A stretch of 11,866 nucleotides of DNA from AC-69 sp035701505 (GCA_035701505.1 DASSSA010000070.1:1-11866), one strand, 5' to 3'; positions 1-6,344 are shown, counted from the stretch's first letter. Notes: generated by a model not told the origin, from the letters alone. Program-made: numbers and translations.

Positions 1-1
1 C

Positions 2-514
2 TCCGAGGAGCTCGAGCGAGTGCTGGCGGCCGGCTCACCCGCAACTGCTGGAGCAGACGATGGGGAACGCGCGGCCCAACTCGCCGCCAGGGTGGAGGAG
101 CTCGAGTCCCAGCGACGCAAAGACGTCGCGGAGCTGCAACGCGTTCAAGAGGCACTGGCCAACACTCAGCACGAGCTGGCGACCGCTTCCAAGCGGCCAA
201 AGGTCGAATCGAGCGTGCTTCCGTTGCAGGCCGTGGAAGAGATGGCGGAAGCCCCGGCGAAAGGGACTGCGGGTGTCGGCGCGTCCGAGGAGGAGACGAT
301 CGCCACCCGGCTATCCCGGGCCAAGGGAAGGAAGCGTGTGGTCGACCCGGATGAGCCTGCCGCGTTGCAAGAGCCTGCCGCGTTGCAAGAGCCTTCCGCG
401 CCGGAGGAGCCCGCCGCGCCCTCCGGGGGACTCTCACTCAGGGAGCGACTGGCCCGGGCGGCTGCTGCGAGGCATCGCGTCTCCGGCGGCGAGGACGAGG
501 CTGAGGAGCGCTAG
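2..514 (+). CDS. C-terminal part of a coiled-coil protein (5' end outside window)
   Basis: The reading frame is open to the left edge of the window, so this is most likely the tail of a longer protein; the first possible start inside is a GTG at 20 with no clear ribosome binding site. About the first 60 residues are rich in Glu, Lys, Arg, Gln and Leu with heptad-like spacing (for example AARVEELESQ), as expected for a coiled coil. A short Pro/Glu linker of four hexapeptide repeats follows, then a basic, Ala/Arg-rich helical tail (LRERLARAAAARHR) and an acidic end. No enzyme motif is visible. This composition is common in bacterial scaffolding, division or nucleoid-associated proteins, but the function cannot be named from this piece. 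Its TAG stop lies in a CTAG shared with the stop of the convergent gene at 511-1089. Confidence 0.7.
   Translation, partial: SEELERVLAAGSPATAGADDGERAAQLAARVEELESQRRKDVAELQRVQEALANTQHELATASKRPKVESSVLPLQAVEEMAEAPAKGTAGVGASEEETIATRLSRAKGRKRVVDPDEPAALQEPAALQEPSAPEEPAAPSGGLSLRERLARAAAARHRVSGGEDEAEER
353..424 (+). repeat. Four tandem 18-bp units encoding EP(A/S)A(L/P)x hexapeptides
   Basis: Units lie at 353-370, 371-388, 389-406 and 407-424 inside the coiled-coil gene. The first two are identical at the DNA level; the third and fourth have diverged. Encoded peptides are EPAALQ, EPAALQ, EPSAPE and EPAAPS. They form a Pro/Glu/Ala linker between the coiled coil and the basic tail, and such units can change in number by slippage. 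Confidence 0.85.
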
Positions 515-1089
515 ACCCGCAACAGGTCCACGGCGTACGTGGACAGAAGCGCGATTTCCACCTCGCTCGCCCCAGCGAATCGCCGCGCCGGATAGCCGTA
601 TCGACGTGACAGCTGAACATGTTCGTCGCACAGCGGCACCAGCCGGCCGCCACGGAGCCTCACCACCTCCCGCGCCGCAGATCGGCTTGGGCCCCACAGC
701 CAGAAGCAGAGGTGGCAGACGAGCATCAGGCGTTGCGGGTATGCGAACTCGCTGCGATAGCCGAGCTCGTGCTCGACCACCCGACCCCACAGCGCCACCG
801 TGCCGATGACCGCGGGGTTCCTGGCCCGGTGCAGCATGCCGGGATCCCGCGTGGCGTGGAGCCCGCACGTGCAGGTCGGCTCGGGGCCCCGGTGCCAACG
901 CCGGCGTGTGCAGCGAGCGCGGGCCGGCTCCAGCGGCGGCCATGGCGGTGCGTTCCCGGCGATCGGACGCATCCGAAGCTCGGTGTGGCGACGGTTGGAA
1001 TGAAGCGTCCAGACCCGCCAGCCCATGATCGGTTCGGAGAGGGCCTGATCCTCGGGCCGGATGCCGGCCTCGAGAAGCGTCTGGCTCAC
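511..1089 (-). CDS. Conserved hypothetical protein with Cys-rich, probably zinc-binding core
   Basis: A 192-aa cytoplasmic protein with no signal peptide or membrane segment. It starts at a GTG (1087-1089) inside the end of the upstream small gene, giving a GTGA overlap typical of translational coupling. Candidate metal ligands are Cys60, Cys73 and Cys75 (in TCTCG), then Cys125-x2-Cys128 and Cys154-x2-His157, the last two pairs looking like a split zinc ribbon. The central stretch (VALWGRVVEHELGYRSEFAY, residues 98-117) is rich in aromatic residues and looks strongly constrained. I recognise this as a type of hypothetical protein seen in actinobacteria, but know of no assigned function. No catalytic motif is evident. 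Its TAG stop shares CTAG (511-514) with the convergent coiled-coil gene. That it is a gene is fairly sure; zinc binding is inferred from Cys/His spacing. Confidence 0.8.
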   Translation of the reverse strand: MSQTLLEAGIRPEDQALSEPIMGWRVWTLHSNRRHTELRMRPIAGNAPPWPPLEPARARCTRRRWHRGPEPTCTCGLHATRDPGMLHRARNPAVIGTVALWGRVVEHELGYRSEFAYPQRLMLVCHLCFWLWGPSRSAAREVVRLRGGRLVPLCDEHVQLSRRYGYPARRFAGASEVEIALLSTYAVDLLRV

Positions 1090-1283
1090 GGCGAGGGAGC
1101 GGTGGGCTCGGCTGCGGGGACGGGCTCGCCGGCGGGGAGGGGCTCGGCCTGGGGCTCGGTCTCGGGCACCGGCAGGACTTCGGGCACCGGGATCGAGACC
1201 GGCTCCACCTCGAAGACCCGTTTGGGCCGGCCGATGTTCATGCGTCCGCTCATCCGGGGAACGGGGCCGGATGCTCCCTTCAC
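1086..1283 (-). CDS. Small Pro/Glu-rich protein coupled to the Cys-rich protein
   Basis: A 65-aa protein with a basic N-terminal motif (IGRPKRVFEVEP) followed by a low-complexity Pro/Glu/Val tail (PVPEVLPVPETEPQAEP and so on), so the C-terminal half is probably disordered. No membrane segment or enzyme motif is seen. The GTG start at 1283 is preceded by GGGGGT seven bases upstream. In-frame ATGs at 1253 and 1241 are alternatives, and the one at 1241 puts the motif right at the N terminus (MNIGRPKR). Its TGA stop overlaps the GTG start of the next gene by 4 bp, so the two are almost certainly co-translated. Function unknown; an adaptor or partner for the Cys-rich protein is a guess from coupling alone. 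Confidence 0.6.
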   Translation of the reverse strand: MKGASGPVPRMSGRMNIGRPKRVFEVEPVSIPVPEVLPVPETEPQAEPLPAGEPVPAAEPTAPSP

Positions 1284-1334
1284 GCAGCGTACCCCCGGTC
1301 GCGGTGAGTGGGAAGGGTCTTCATCCTCGGGCGT

Positions 1335-2444
1335 TCAGGATCGCACGAGCTTGAAGATTCCGTCGGAGTCGCTGAAGTACAGGACCCCGCTCGGCCCCAC
1401 CTCCATCGAAAAGACGCCGGACGGGTGTGTGTACGCGATCCGTTGCCCGGTCACGCCGGTCCGCTTAGCGTTCAGCGTGACGGCTCTGATCGAACCGGTG
1501 TTGTAGGCGCCGAAGAACAACCTGCCGCTGTTCCGCGACCCGAGGCCGCATGCCTGGCAGAACGCGATGCCGGTCGGGGCGATGGTGGGGGTGTACCACC
1601 GCTTCGGCATGACCGGGTTCGGGCCGTCCTGGTTGGTATTGCCCGGGGACGAGCCGCTGCACGTCTCGTTCGGCCCCCATCCGTAGTTGCCGCCTTTTCG
1701 GATCAGGTTGAGCTCGTCGTTGCATGAGGGACCGTTCTCCGTCTCCCACAGGCGGTGTTTCTGGGGATCGAACGCGAAGCCGAAAGAGTTCCGGATCCCG
1801 TAGGCGAAGGTCCGGCTGTTGGTGAAGGGATTGTCGGAGGGGACGCCGCCCGAGGGCGTCATCCGAAGAACCTTCCCCCGGTTGTTCCGGGTGAGGTCCT
1901 GGGCGTTGCCGGCATCGTGTCCTTCGCCCACGATCGCGTAGAGCATCCCGTCGGGGCCGAACAGGATCCTGCCTCCGTTGTGGTACGGGCTTGAAGAAGC
2001 CGGCGCGCTGAAGATCACGGTCCGATTGGTTCCCGTCCCGCCGGAATCGGTCAGCCGAAGGATCTGGTTGCGCAGGGCCCCGGAAACCGAGCGGGTGGCG
2101 TAGACATAGACGGAGGGGTCGGTCGGGTACCCGGGATCGAGCGCGATCCCGAGCATCCCCCGCTCCCCTTCCGCGTTCACGCCGGGGACCGTGGCGAAGA
2201 GCGAATCGGACCCGGTTCCGAGGTCGTGGATCCGGATCTGGCCGCTTGCCTTCTCCACGTACCAGATCCGGTTTCCCGGGCCGAAGGTAAATGCGGTCGG
2301 CACGTTCAGGTTCCCCACGACGAGTGTGGCCCGGATGGCCGGTGCTCCAAGAGCGGGCACTGCCGGCGACCAGACGAGCGCAGCAGACAGCGCTGCACCT
2401 CCGGCGACCAGGATCCACGCCCGCACATTCGTCCGTCGTCTCAT
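1335..2444 (-). CDS. Exported PQQ-dependent glucose/sorbosone dehydrogenase-type protein
   Basis: Likely oxidises sugars or other alcohols outside the membrane with pyrroloquinoline quinone, in the soluble glucose/sorbosone dehydrogenase (GSDH) beta-propeller family. From the ATG at 2444 it is 369 aa, near the family's usual size; that start has a GGAGGAGG site six bases upstream, whereas an in-frame extension to 2573 lacks such a site and would bury the signal peptide. Residues 1-34 form a signal peptide (basic start, hydrophobic core, ALGA). Family landmarks are GERGMLGIALDP (93-104), YHNGG with His155 matching the catalytic His, YGIRN (215-219), ENGP (236-239), NDELN (242-246) and GGNYGWG (251-257). 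Cys241, Cys262, Cys296 and Cys299 could form disulfides. The true substrate and use of PQQ are not provable here; no PQQ synthesis genes are in the window. The 51-bp gap to the small gene at 1283 allows readthrough into the downstream pair. Confidence 0.88.
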   Translation of the reverse strand: MRRRTNVRAWILVAGGAALSAALVWSPAVPALGAPAIRATLVVGNLNVPTAFTFGPGNRIWYVEKASGQIRIHDLGTGSDSLFATVPGVNAEGERGMLGIALDPGYPTDPSVYVYATRSVSGALRNQILRLTDSGGTGTNRTVIFSAPASSSPYHNGGRILFGPDGMLYAIVGEGHDAGNAQDLTRNNRGKVLRMTPSGGVPSDNPFTNSRTFAYGIRNSFGFAFDPQKHRLWETENGPSCNDELNLIRKGGNYGWGPNETCSGSSPGNTNQDGPNPVMPKRWYTPTIAPTGIAFCQACGLGSRNSGRLFFGAYNTGSIRAVTLNAKRTGVTGQRIAYTHPSGVFSMEVGPSGVLYFSDSDGIFKLVRS

Positions 2445-2450
2445 CGTCCG

Positions 2451-2458
2451 CCTCCTCC
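2451..2458 (-). promoter_or_regulatory. Ribosome binding site fixing the sugar dehydrogenase start
   Basis: On the minus strand this reads GGAGGAGG, six bases before the ATG at 2444. It is the strongest such site nearby and is the reason for choosing this start over the longer open frame that begins at 2573. Confidence 0.8.
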
Positions 2459-2560
2459 AGCTTGGCCCGGCATGTCCACTCCTATCTTCGACAGCGTCGT
2501 GCTCGGAACGGAAGACCCCGTTCATTCGTTTGGTGGGCCATCCGGGGGGCATCCCGTCTG

Positions 2561-2589
2561 GCCGTCTAGCCATCTTTGTCTAGACCGGC
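2561..2589. promoter_or_regulatory. Inverted repeat in the divergent spacer 2445-2629
   Basis: Arms GCCGTCTAG (2561-2569) and CTAGACCGGC (2580-2589) are inverted copies differing by one extra base, separated by 10 bp, with centres about two helical turns apart. It sits between the sugar dehydrogenase gene and the Gly/Ser-repeat gene, where an operator would be expected. I see no convincing -35/-10 pair for either gene in the rest of this 185-bp spacer, so the regulatory role is only inferred. Confidence 0.35.
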
Positions 2590-2629
2590 ACTCCAGAAGT
2601 TGGGTGCTTTCAGCCGACAACCATTGAAG

Positions 2630-3151
2630 ATGTACAAGCACGCCAATCGCGGAGCCCTCCTGGCCATGCTCGTGCTCGGAGTGCTCATCGGCGCCAGTCT
2701 GGCGATGGTCAGTCCCTCGCGGCCGAACGCCGCCCTCCGCTCGGCAAGCCCACCGGCGGTGACTGGCTCTGTGGCGCCCAGTGATCACGGCGGGGCGAAG
2801 GAGAACCCGCAGGCTCCCCGCCGGGAGACGCTCAACAACGGGCCTGGCAGCGGAGGGAGACTTGACGGCGAACCGGCGCATACAGGGACGGTAGGGGAGT
2901 CTGGCGGATCGGGGGGTTCCGGCGGATCGGGCGGATCGGGGGAGTCGGGTGGATCGGGCGGAGCCGACACCGTGCTCGACGGGTCGGGCGGCGGCGGTTC
3001 CGGCGATTCTGGCTCGACCGGCGGCGGCGGTTCCGGCGATTCTGGCTCGACCGGCGGTGGCGGTTCCGGCGATTCTGGCTCGACCGGCGGTGGGCAGGAC
3101 AACAACGGCAAGGCCAAGGGCCAGTTCGACGGGAAGGGCAACAACGGCTGA
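2630..3151 (+). CDS. Membrane-anchored or secreted Gly/Ser-repeat protein
   Basis: A 173-aa protein if begun at the ATG at 2630, which puts a short basic head (MYKHANR) directly before one hydrophobic segment (about residues 8-27), either a signal peptide or an N-terminal membrane anchor. The frame is open back to a TTG at 2576, but the extension adds nothing recognisable. The ribosome binding site before 2630 is weak (GAAG). The rest is low complexity: a Pro/Ser/Arg region, seven SGG-type triplets, then three 11-residue repeats GGGGSGDSGST and a polar Asn/Gly/Lys end. It has no enzyme motif and is probably an extended, disordered surface or spacer protein. The opposite strand is also open here and would encode Pro/Glu repeats, but that frame has no signal peptide or good start, so the plus strand is preferred. 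Confidence 0.6.
   Translation: MYKHANRGALLAMLVLGVLIGASLAMVSPSRPNAALRSASPPAVTGSVAPSDHGGAKENPQAPRRETLNNGPGSGGRLDGEPAHTGTVGESGGSGGSGGSGGSGESGGSGGADTVLDGSGGGGSGDSGSTGGGGSGDSGSTGGGGSGDSGSTGGGQDNNGKAKGQFDGKGNNG
2900..2962 (+). repeat. Seven Ser-Gly-Gly type 9-bp repeats
   Basis: Seven consecutive codon triplets encode SGG, with one SGE at 2936-2944. Serine codons vary (TCT, TCG, TCC), so the array has drifted. It forms a flexible stretch of the Gly/Ser-repeat protein. Confidence 0.85.
2987..3085 (+). repeat. Three near-identical 33-bp tandem repeats
   Basis: Units at 2987-3019, 3020-3052 and 3053-3085 each encode GGGGSGDSGST. Units one and two are identical and unit three differs by one silent base (GGC to GGT). 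A partial fourth unit (GGG) follows. The in-frame length and near identity point to a recent expansion within the gene. Confidence 0.92.
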
Positions 3152-3169
3152 GGGCGTCCTCTAGCCCTC
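3150..3169. terminator. Short hairpin between convergent genes
   Basis: Arms GAGGGC (3150-3155) and GCCCTC (3164-3169) pair perfectly around an 8-base loop that contains the stop of the minus-strand glycosyltransferase; the first arm overlaps the stop of the plus-strand gene. It could end transcription from both sides, but the stem is only 6 bp and there is no T-run. Confidence 0.35.
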
Positions 3170-4468
3170 CCTGACCGGTTCCCCCGTCCGGGCCAGACGC
3201 TCGATCAGATCCGCCGCCCGAATGGTTCCCGGGTTGCTCCGCAGCCTGTCTGAGAGGCGGGACAGCTCGGAGGTCAGCCACTCGTTCGCCAGCAGGCGGT
3301 CGATCGCCCCCGTCAGCTCCTCGTCCTGGAAATCGTAGGTCGACAGTCGCACTCCCAGTCCCAGCTCGTCGACCCGCTGGGCGTTGTCGTATTGATCCCA
3401 GAACAGGGGAAGGACGACCATCGGCTTGCCGAAGTACCAGCACTCGGTGACCGTGTTGTTCCCTCCGTGAGTGATGACCAGATCGACCTGCGGCAGGATG
3501 GCCGGCTGGGGGAGGAACTCGGCCCCGACCATGTTGTCCGCCAGTGTGATCAGATCATGTTGCGGCCCCTTGCTCACGATGTACCGATGCGGCGTCTCGG
3601 CCAGCACGTCCACCAGCCGCTGCATCAGGTCGACGTCGGCGGAACCGAGCGATCCGAGCGACAGGTAGACCAGGCCGCCCCGGCGGCCCAGCCCCTCGTG
3701 CTCCCGGTAGGTCTCGTCGCTCGCCCGCACCGAGGCGTCGAGGCGATGAATGGTCGGCGAGAGAGGCCGGGCCCTGCGGTAGTCGGCCACCTCCGGGTAG
3801 ACGTACAGGTTGAGGTAGGGGGACTCCCACAGGTAATCCCGCGGGCCGGGGAGCGCGGGCGCACCACGGTCCCGGAGCCACGCGTCGAACTCGGCCAGCT
3901 GGGGCCCGAGGACCCGGTCGTACTCGGACCAGAACGGGTCCCACCCGCTCGGGTCCTCCGCCGGATGGCCGGAAAACACGGGCGGGATCCCGGGATCCTT
4001 CAACTCGAGGGGATTGCACGAGGTGATACGGATCCACGGCCGGCCGGAGGAGGGGATGGCGGCGAACGCCACCACGTTGTCCTCGATGATGGCGTCGGGC
4101 CGAAGCTCGTCGAAGATCTCGGTCAGGCGGTCATCGACGAACATCGCCCCATCGATCAGCGCCTGCCACGTCGGTTTGAGGAACGTCTCGATCTGTTCGA
4201 TGGTCGGCTTTCGGAACTCCGGCGCGGTATCGCGGATGAAGTCCTTCCAGAACTGCCCGGGCACCTCCTCCACCTCGGGGGGAGGCTGCAGACGCATGTG
4301 GGCCTCCTCGAATCCCCGCGCCTCCAGGGTCCCGGCGAAGGACTCCTCGACCACGAACACCACCCGGTGGCCCCGGGCCTTCAGGATGTTGCCGATGCCG
4401 ATACAGTTATTGGTCGGTCCGTACGCGCCCTCAGGGAAGAACAGGATGGTCGCGCGATCCCCGATCAC
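3161..4468 (-). CDS. MGT-like family 1 glycosyltransferase
   Basis: Probably transfers a sugar from a nucleotide donor to a small lipophilic acceptor in the cytoplasm (GT-B fold, macrolide/UDP-glucuronosyl transferase-like). The 435-aa length fits. The N-terminal half holds the acceptor-side Rossmann start (ATILFFPEGAYGPTNN, residues 6-21) and RGHRVVFVVEE (32-42). The C-terminal half has YLSLGS (268-273) and the donor-binding motif HGGNNTVTE (334-342) followed by PLFWDQYDNAQR (354-365), where Asp358-Gln359 typically touch the sugar. The GTG start at 4468 has GGAGG four bases upstream. The His usually found near residue 16-20 as catalytic base is absent; the motif there reads AYGPTNN. Donor and acceptor cannot be told. 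It is transcribed alone, divergent from the lipoprotein gene. Confidence 0.88.
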   Translation of the reverse strand: MIGDRATILFFPEGAYGPTNNCIGIGNILKARGHRVVFVVEESFAGTLEARGFEEAHMRLQPPPEVEEVPGQFWKDFIRDTAPEFRKPTIEQIETFLKPTWQALIDGAMFVDDRLTEIFDELRPDAIIEDNVVAFAAIPSSGRPWIRITSCNPLELKDPGIPPVFSGHPAEDPSGWDPFWSEYDRVLGPQLAEFDAWLRDRGAPALPGPRDYLWESPYLNLYVYPEVADYRRARPLSPTIHRLDASVRASDETYREHEGLGRRGGLVYLSLGSLGSADVDLMQRLVDVLAETPHRYIVSKGPQHDLITLADNMVGAEFLPQPAILPQVDLVITHGGNNTVTECWYFGKPMVVLPLFWDQYDNAQRVDELGLGVRLSTYDFQDEELTGAIDRLLANEWLTSELSRLSDRLRSNPGTIRAADLIERLARTGEPVREG

Positions 4469-4496
4469 CGAGCCTCCAGCGCCAGATGGCTCGTCA

Positions 4497-4526
4497 CTGA
4501 TACTGGCTGGAACCTTTCCGGGTCAA
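4497..4526 (-). promoter_or_regulatory. Candidate sigma-70-type promoter of the glycosyltransferase gene
   Basis: On the minus strand, TTGACC (4521-4526) is a five-of-six match to the -35 box and TATCAG (4497-4502) a four-of-six match to the -10 box, with an 18-bp spacer. Predicted transcription would begin near 4490, leaving a leader of about 22 bases before the GTG at 4468. The -35 lies inside a perfect palindrome. Confidence 0.4.
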
Positions 4527-4531
4527 CCCGG
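4518..4531. promoter_or_regulatory. Perfect palindrome CCGGGT-CA-ACCCGG, possible operator
   Basis: Six-base arms around a 2-base centre, lying in the 78-bp spacer between two divergent genes. It covers the candidate -35 of the glycosyltransferase gene and ends 15 bases before the lipoprotein start at 4547, so a bound protein could affect both. In addition, CCTTTCC (4513-4519) could pair, with one bulge, to the GGAAGG (4536-4541) of the lipoprotein ribosome binding site if it is transcribed. Confidence 0.4.
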
Positions 4532-4546
4532 CGTCGGAAGGGGCGC

Positions 4547-4990
4547 ATGAGGCATCGTCCTTCGCTCGTTGCTCTCCTCGTGGTTGTCGTGACCCTCGTG
4601 GCATGCTCGTCCGCGTCCCAGTCCGCCTCCAGTCCCTCGGCGACCGGTTCGCCTTCGCCCGCGATCTCGAGCTCACCGACCCCGGAGCCCGCCATCGTGG
4701 TCACGAGCCCTCGGTCCGGGGACGAGGTCTCCAGCCCTGTCAGCATCAAGGGGAACGCCGACGTGTTCGAGGCCACGGTTAGCATCGACATCCTGGACTC
4801 GGCGGGGAAGCCGATCGTCCGGACGTTCACCACCGCGACCTGCGGAACGGGGTGCCGAGGCACCTTCTCCAAGGCCGTCCCGTTCACGGTCGAGGCCACC
4901 CAGCCCGGCACGATCCGCGTGTACGAGTCGAGCGCCGAGGACGGCAAGCCCATCAACGTGGTGGACATCTCGGTCACACTGGCGGCCTAG
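4547..4990 (+). CDS. Lipoprotein with Gmad2-type immunoglobulin-like domain
   Basis: A 147-aa exported lipoprotein. Residues 1-19 are a signal peptide ending in the lipobox LVAC, with Cys20 the likely lipidated residue. A Ser/Pro-rich linker (about 21-48) leads to a single beta-sandwich domain (about 49-147) that begins IVVTSPRSGDEVSSPVSIKG and ends INVVDISVTL, a pattern typical of the Gmad2 family (immunoglobulin-like domain named from spore germination proteins but widespread). Cys99 and Cys103 could form a disulfide. The start is set by GGAAGGGG a few bases before the ATG at 4547; the same frame is open much further upstream but only as the antisense of the glycosyltransferase gene. The stop shares CTAG with the convergent transporter gene. 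Its role is unknown, probably binding or structural at the cell surface. Confidence 0.82.
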   Translation: MRHRPSLVALLVVVVTLVACSSASQSASSPSATGSPSPAISSSPTPEPAIVVTSPRSGDEVSSPVSIKGNADVFEATVSIDILDSAGKPIVRTFTTATCGTGCRGTFSKAVPFTVEATQPGTIRVYESSAEDGKPINVVDISVTLAA

Positions 4991-6261
4991 GCGACCAGGT
5001 AGGCGATCGGCAGGGCAGTCATCAACACCAGCGCAGACCCAACGAGCGCATTGGACCATCGCCTGCCGGTCCACCTGCCGCACGTCGGTTCGTTGTTCGA
5101 CAGGATCAACATGAGCAGGATGAGCGGGGGAGCGGCCACGCCGTTGAGGATGGCGGCGAAGTACAGAGCCCGGATGGGGTCAACGCCACTGAAGTTCATG
5201 GCCAGGCCGACGAGCATCGCGACCGCGATCACCAGGTAGAACTTGCGGGCCCCACTGAATTTCTTGCCCAGGCCCTCCCGCCACCCGAAGGCCTCGGACA
5301 GGGCGAAGGCGGTCGAACCGGCCAGCACCGGGACGGCCAGCAGGCCGGTCCCCACGATCCCAAGCGTGAACAGCAGGCTGGCCAGCCTCCCCGCGATGGG
5401 CCGGAGGGCCTCCGCCGCCTGCTGGGCGGTCTGGACGGTGGTCACTCCCTTGCTCCCCAGGGTCGCGGCAGAGGCCACCATGATGGCGAACATCACGAGC
5501 ACGGCTGAAGCCATCCCGGCCAGCACATCGGTGCGCATCAGCGAGAGGTGCTCGCGATCGACCGCGTGCTTCTTCTCCAAGTGGCTCTCCTCCACCTCCT
5601 CGCTCGCCTGCCAGAAGAACAGGTAGGGAGAGATCGTCGTGCCCAGGATGGCGATGAGCATGGCGATCTGTGGCCGGTTCCACGAGACCCTCGGGATGAG
5701 GGTCTGGCGCAGGACGCTCCCCCAGTTCACGTCGATGACGAAGAGCACCGCGATGTATGCCACGAGCGACAGCGTGAGCCATCGGAGCACCTTCGCGTAC
5801 TGCTCGTATGGGAGGAGGATCTCCAGGCCAACCATCAGGCCGGCCATCGCGACGAGGAGCAGTGCCTGGGGGAGCGGGACCAGCAGACGGACCGAGGCCG
5901 CCATCGAGCCAAGGTCCGCCCCGATGTTGAACCCGTTCGCCACGGCCACCACAGTGACCGCCCCGAAGAGCACCCACCGCGGGAACCGCAGCTTGATGAG
6001 CGTGGCGAGCCCATGCCCCGTCACCAGGCCCAGCCGGGCGGAGGTCTCCTGGACCGCGGCGGCGAGCGGGAGCGTGATCCAGGCCGTCCACAGCAGTCCG
6101 AAGCCGAAGGCCGCTCCCGCCTGCGAGTAGGTGCCGATCCCGGATGGGTCGTCGTCGGAGGCACCCGTTACCAGCCCGGGCCCCAGCCGCCGGAAGTACC
6201 CGAACCCCCGGAGCGTGTGCCGATGCGGGTGGTGTCCGGTACGGGTTGCCACGGCTCGCAT
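4987..6261 (-). CDS. NRAMP-family (SLC11-like) divalent metal transporter, non-canonical type
   Basis: A 424-aa integral membrane protein with roughly eleven hydrophobic segments and the overall NRAMP pattern: RLGPGLVTGASDDDPSG around TM1 (25-41), QETSARLGLVTG in TM2 (71-82) and ANGFNIGADLGSM in TM3 (108-120). In classical Mn/Fe transporters TM1 carries DPGN and TM6 carries MPH; here TM1 reads DPSG (38-41) and TM6 reads ISPY (210-213), so the metal-binding Asn, Met and His are not at their usual places. After TM6 comes an acidic/basic loop (EEVEESHLEKKH). The N terminus has four His within residues 10-15. It may import a divalent cation, but Mn/Fe specificity should not be assumed. No ribosome binding site precedes the ATG at 6261, so the start is less sure; a GTG at 6252 is an alternative. 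Confidence 0.87.
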   Translation of the reverse strand: MRAVATRTGHHPHRHTLRGFGYFRRLGPGLVTGASDDDPSGIGTYSQAGAAFGFGLLWTAWITLPLAAAVQETSARLGLVTGHGLATLIKLRFPRWVLFGAVTVVAVANGFNIGADLGSMAASVRLLVPLPQALLLVAMAGLMVGLEILLPYEQYAKVLRWLTLSLVAYIAVLFVIDVNWGSVLRQTLIPRVSWNRPQIAMLIAILGTTISPYLFFWQASEEVEESHLEKKHAVDREHLSLMRTDVLAGMASAVLVMFAIMVASAATLGSKGVTTVQTAQQAAEALRPIAGRLASLLFTLGIVGTGLLAVPVLAGSTAFALSEAFGWREGLGKKFSGARKFYLVIAVAMLVGLAMNFSGVDPIRALYFAAILNGVAAPPLILLMLILSNNEPTCGRWTGRRWSNALVGSALVLMTALPIAYLVA

Positions 6262-6299
6262 GGTACGTCGCGGCGTGGTGGCCCCGGTACTCAGCGAGC

Positions 6300-6326
6300 G
6301 GGGCCGGCCGATACGCGGTCGGCCCC
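6300..6326 (-). terminator. Strong hairpin terminator after the carboxypeptidase gene
   Basis: Arms GGGGCCGGCCG (6300-6310) and CGGTCGGCCCC (6316-6326) pair over 11 bp with one G-T wobble around the loop ATACG. It lies 18 bases beyond the carboxypeptidase stop and before the transporter gene, so the two are probably separate transcripts. There is no T-run, which is usual for GC-rich actinobacterial terminators. Confidence 0.65.
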
Positions 6327-6344
6327 GTCCGCTGAACTCGCTCC

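Noticed and set aside
434..943. Alternative minus-strand open frame overlapping the Cys-rich gene
   Set aside because: It overlaps the Cys-rich gene in another frame, runs through the end of the coiled-coil gene, and lacks motifs.
2445..2573. N-terminal extension of the sugar dehydrogenase
   Set aside because: It has no ribosome binding site or conserved sequence, and the signal peptide would no longer be N-terminal.
2987..3085. Possible CRISPR-like array
   Set aside because: The repeats are directly tandem with no unique spacers and keep one reading frame, so this is a coding repeat.
2785..3144. Minus-strand Pro/Glu-repeat open frame
   Set aside because: It is the antisense reading of the Gly/Ser repeats, has no signal peptide or clear start, and the plus strand offers a signal sequence.
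3392..4546. Upstream part of the plus-strand open frame that ends in the lipoprotein
   Set aside because: It mirrors the glycosyltransferase on the other strand. The lipoprotein's own signal peptide and ribosome binding site place its start at 4547.
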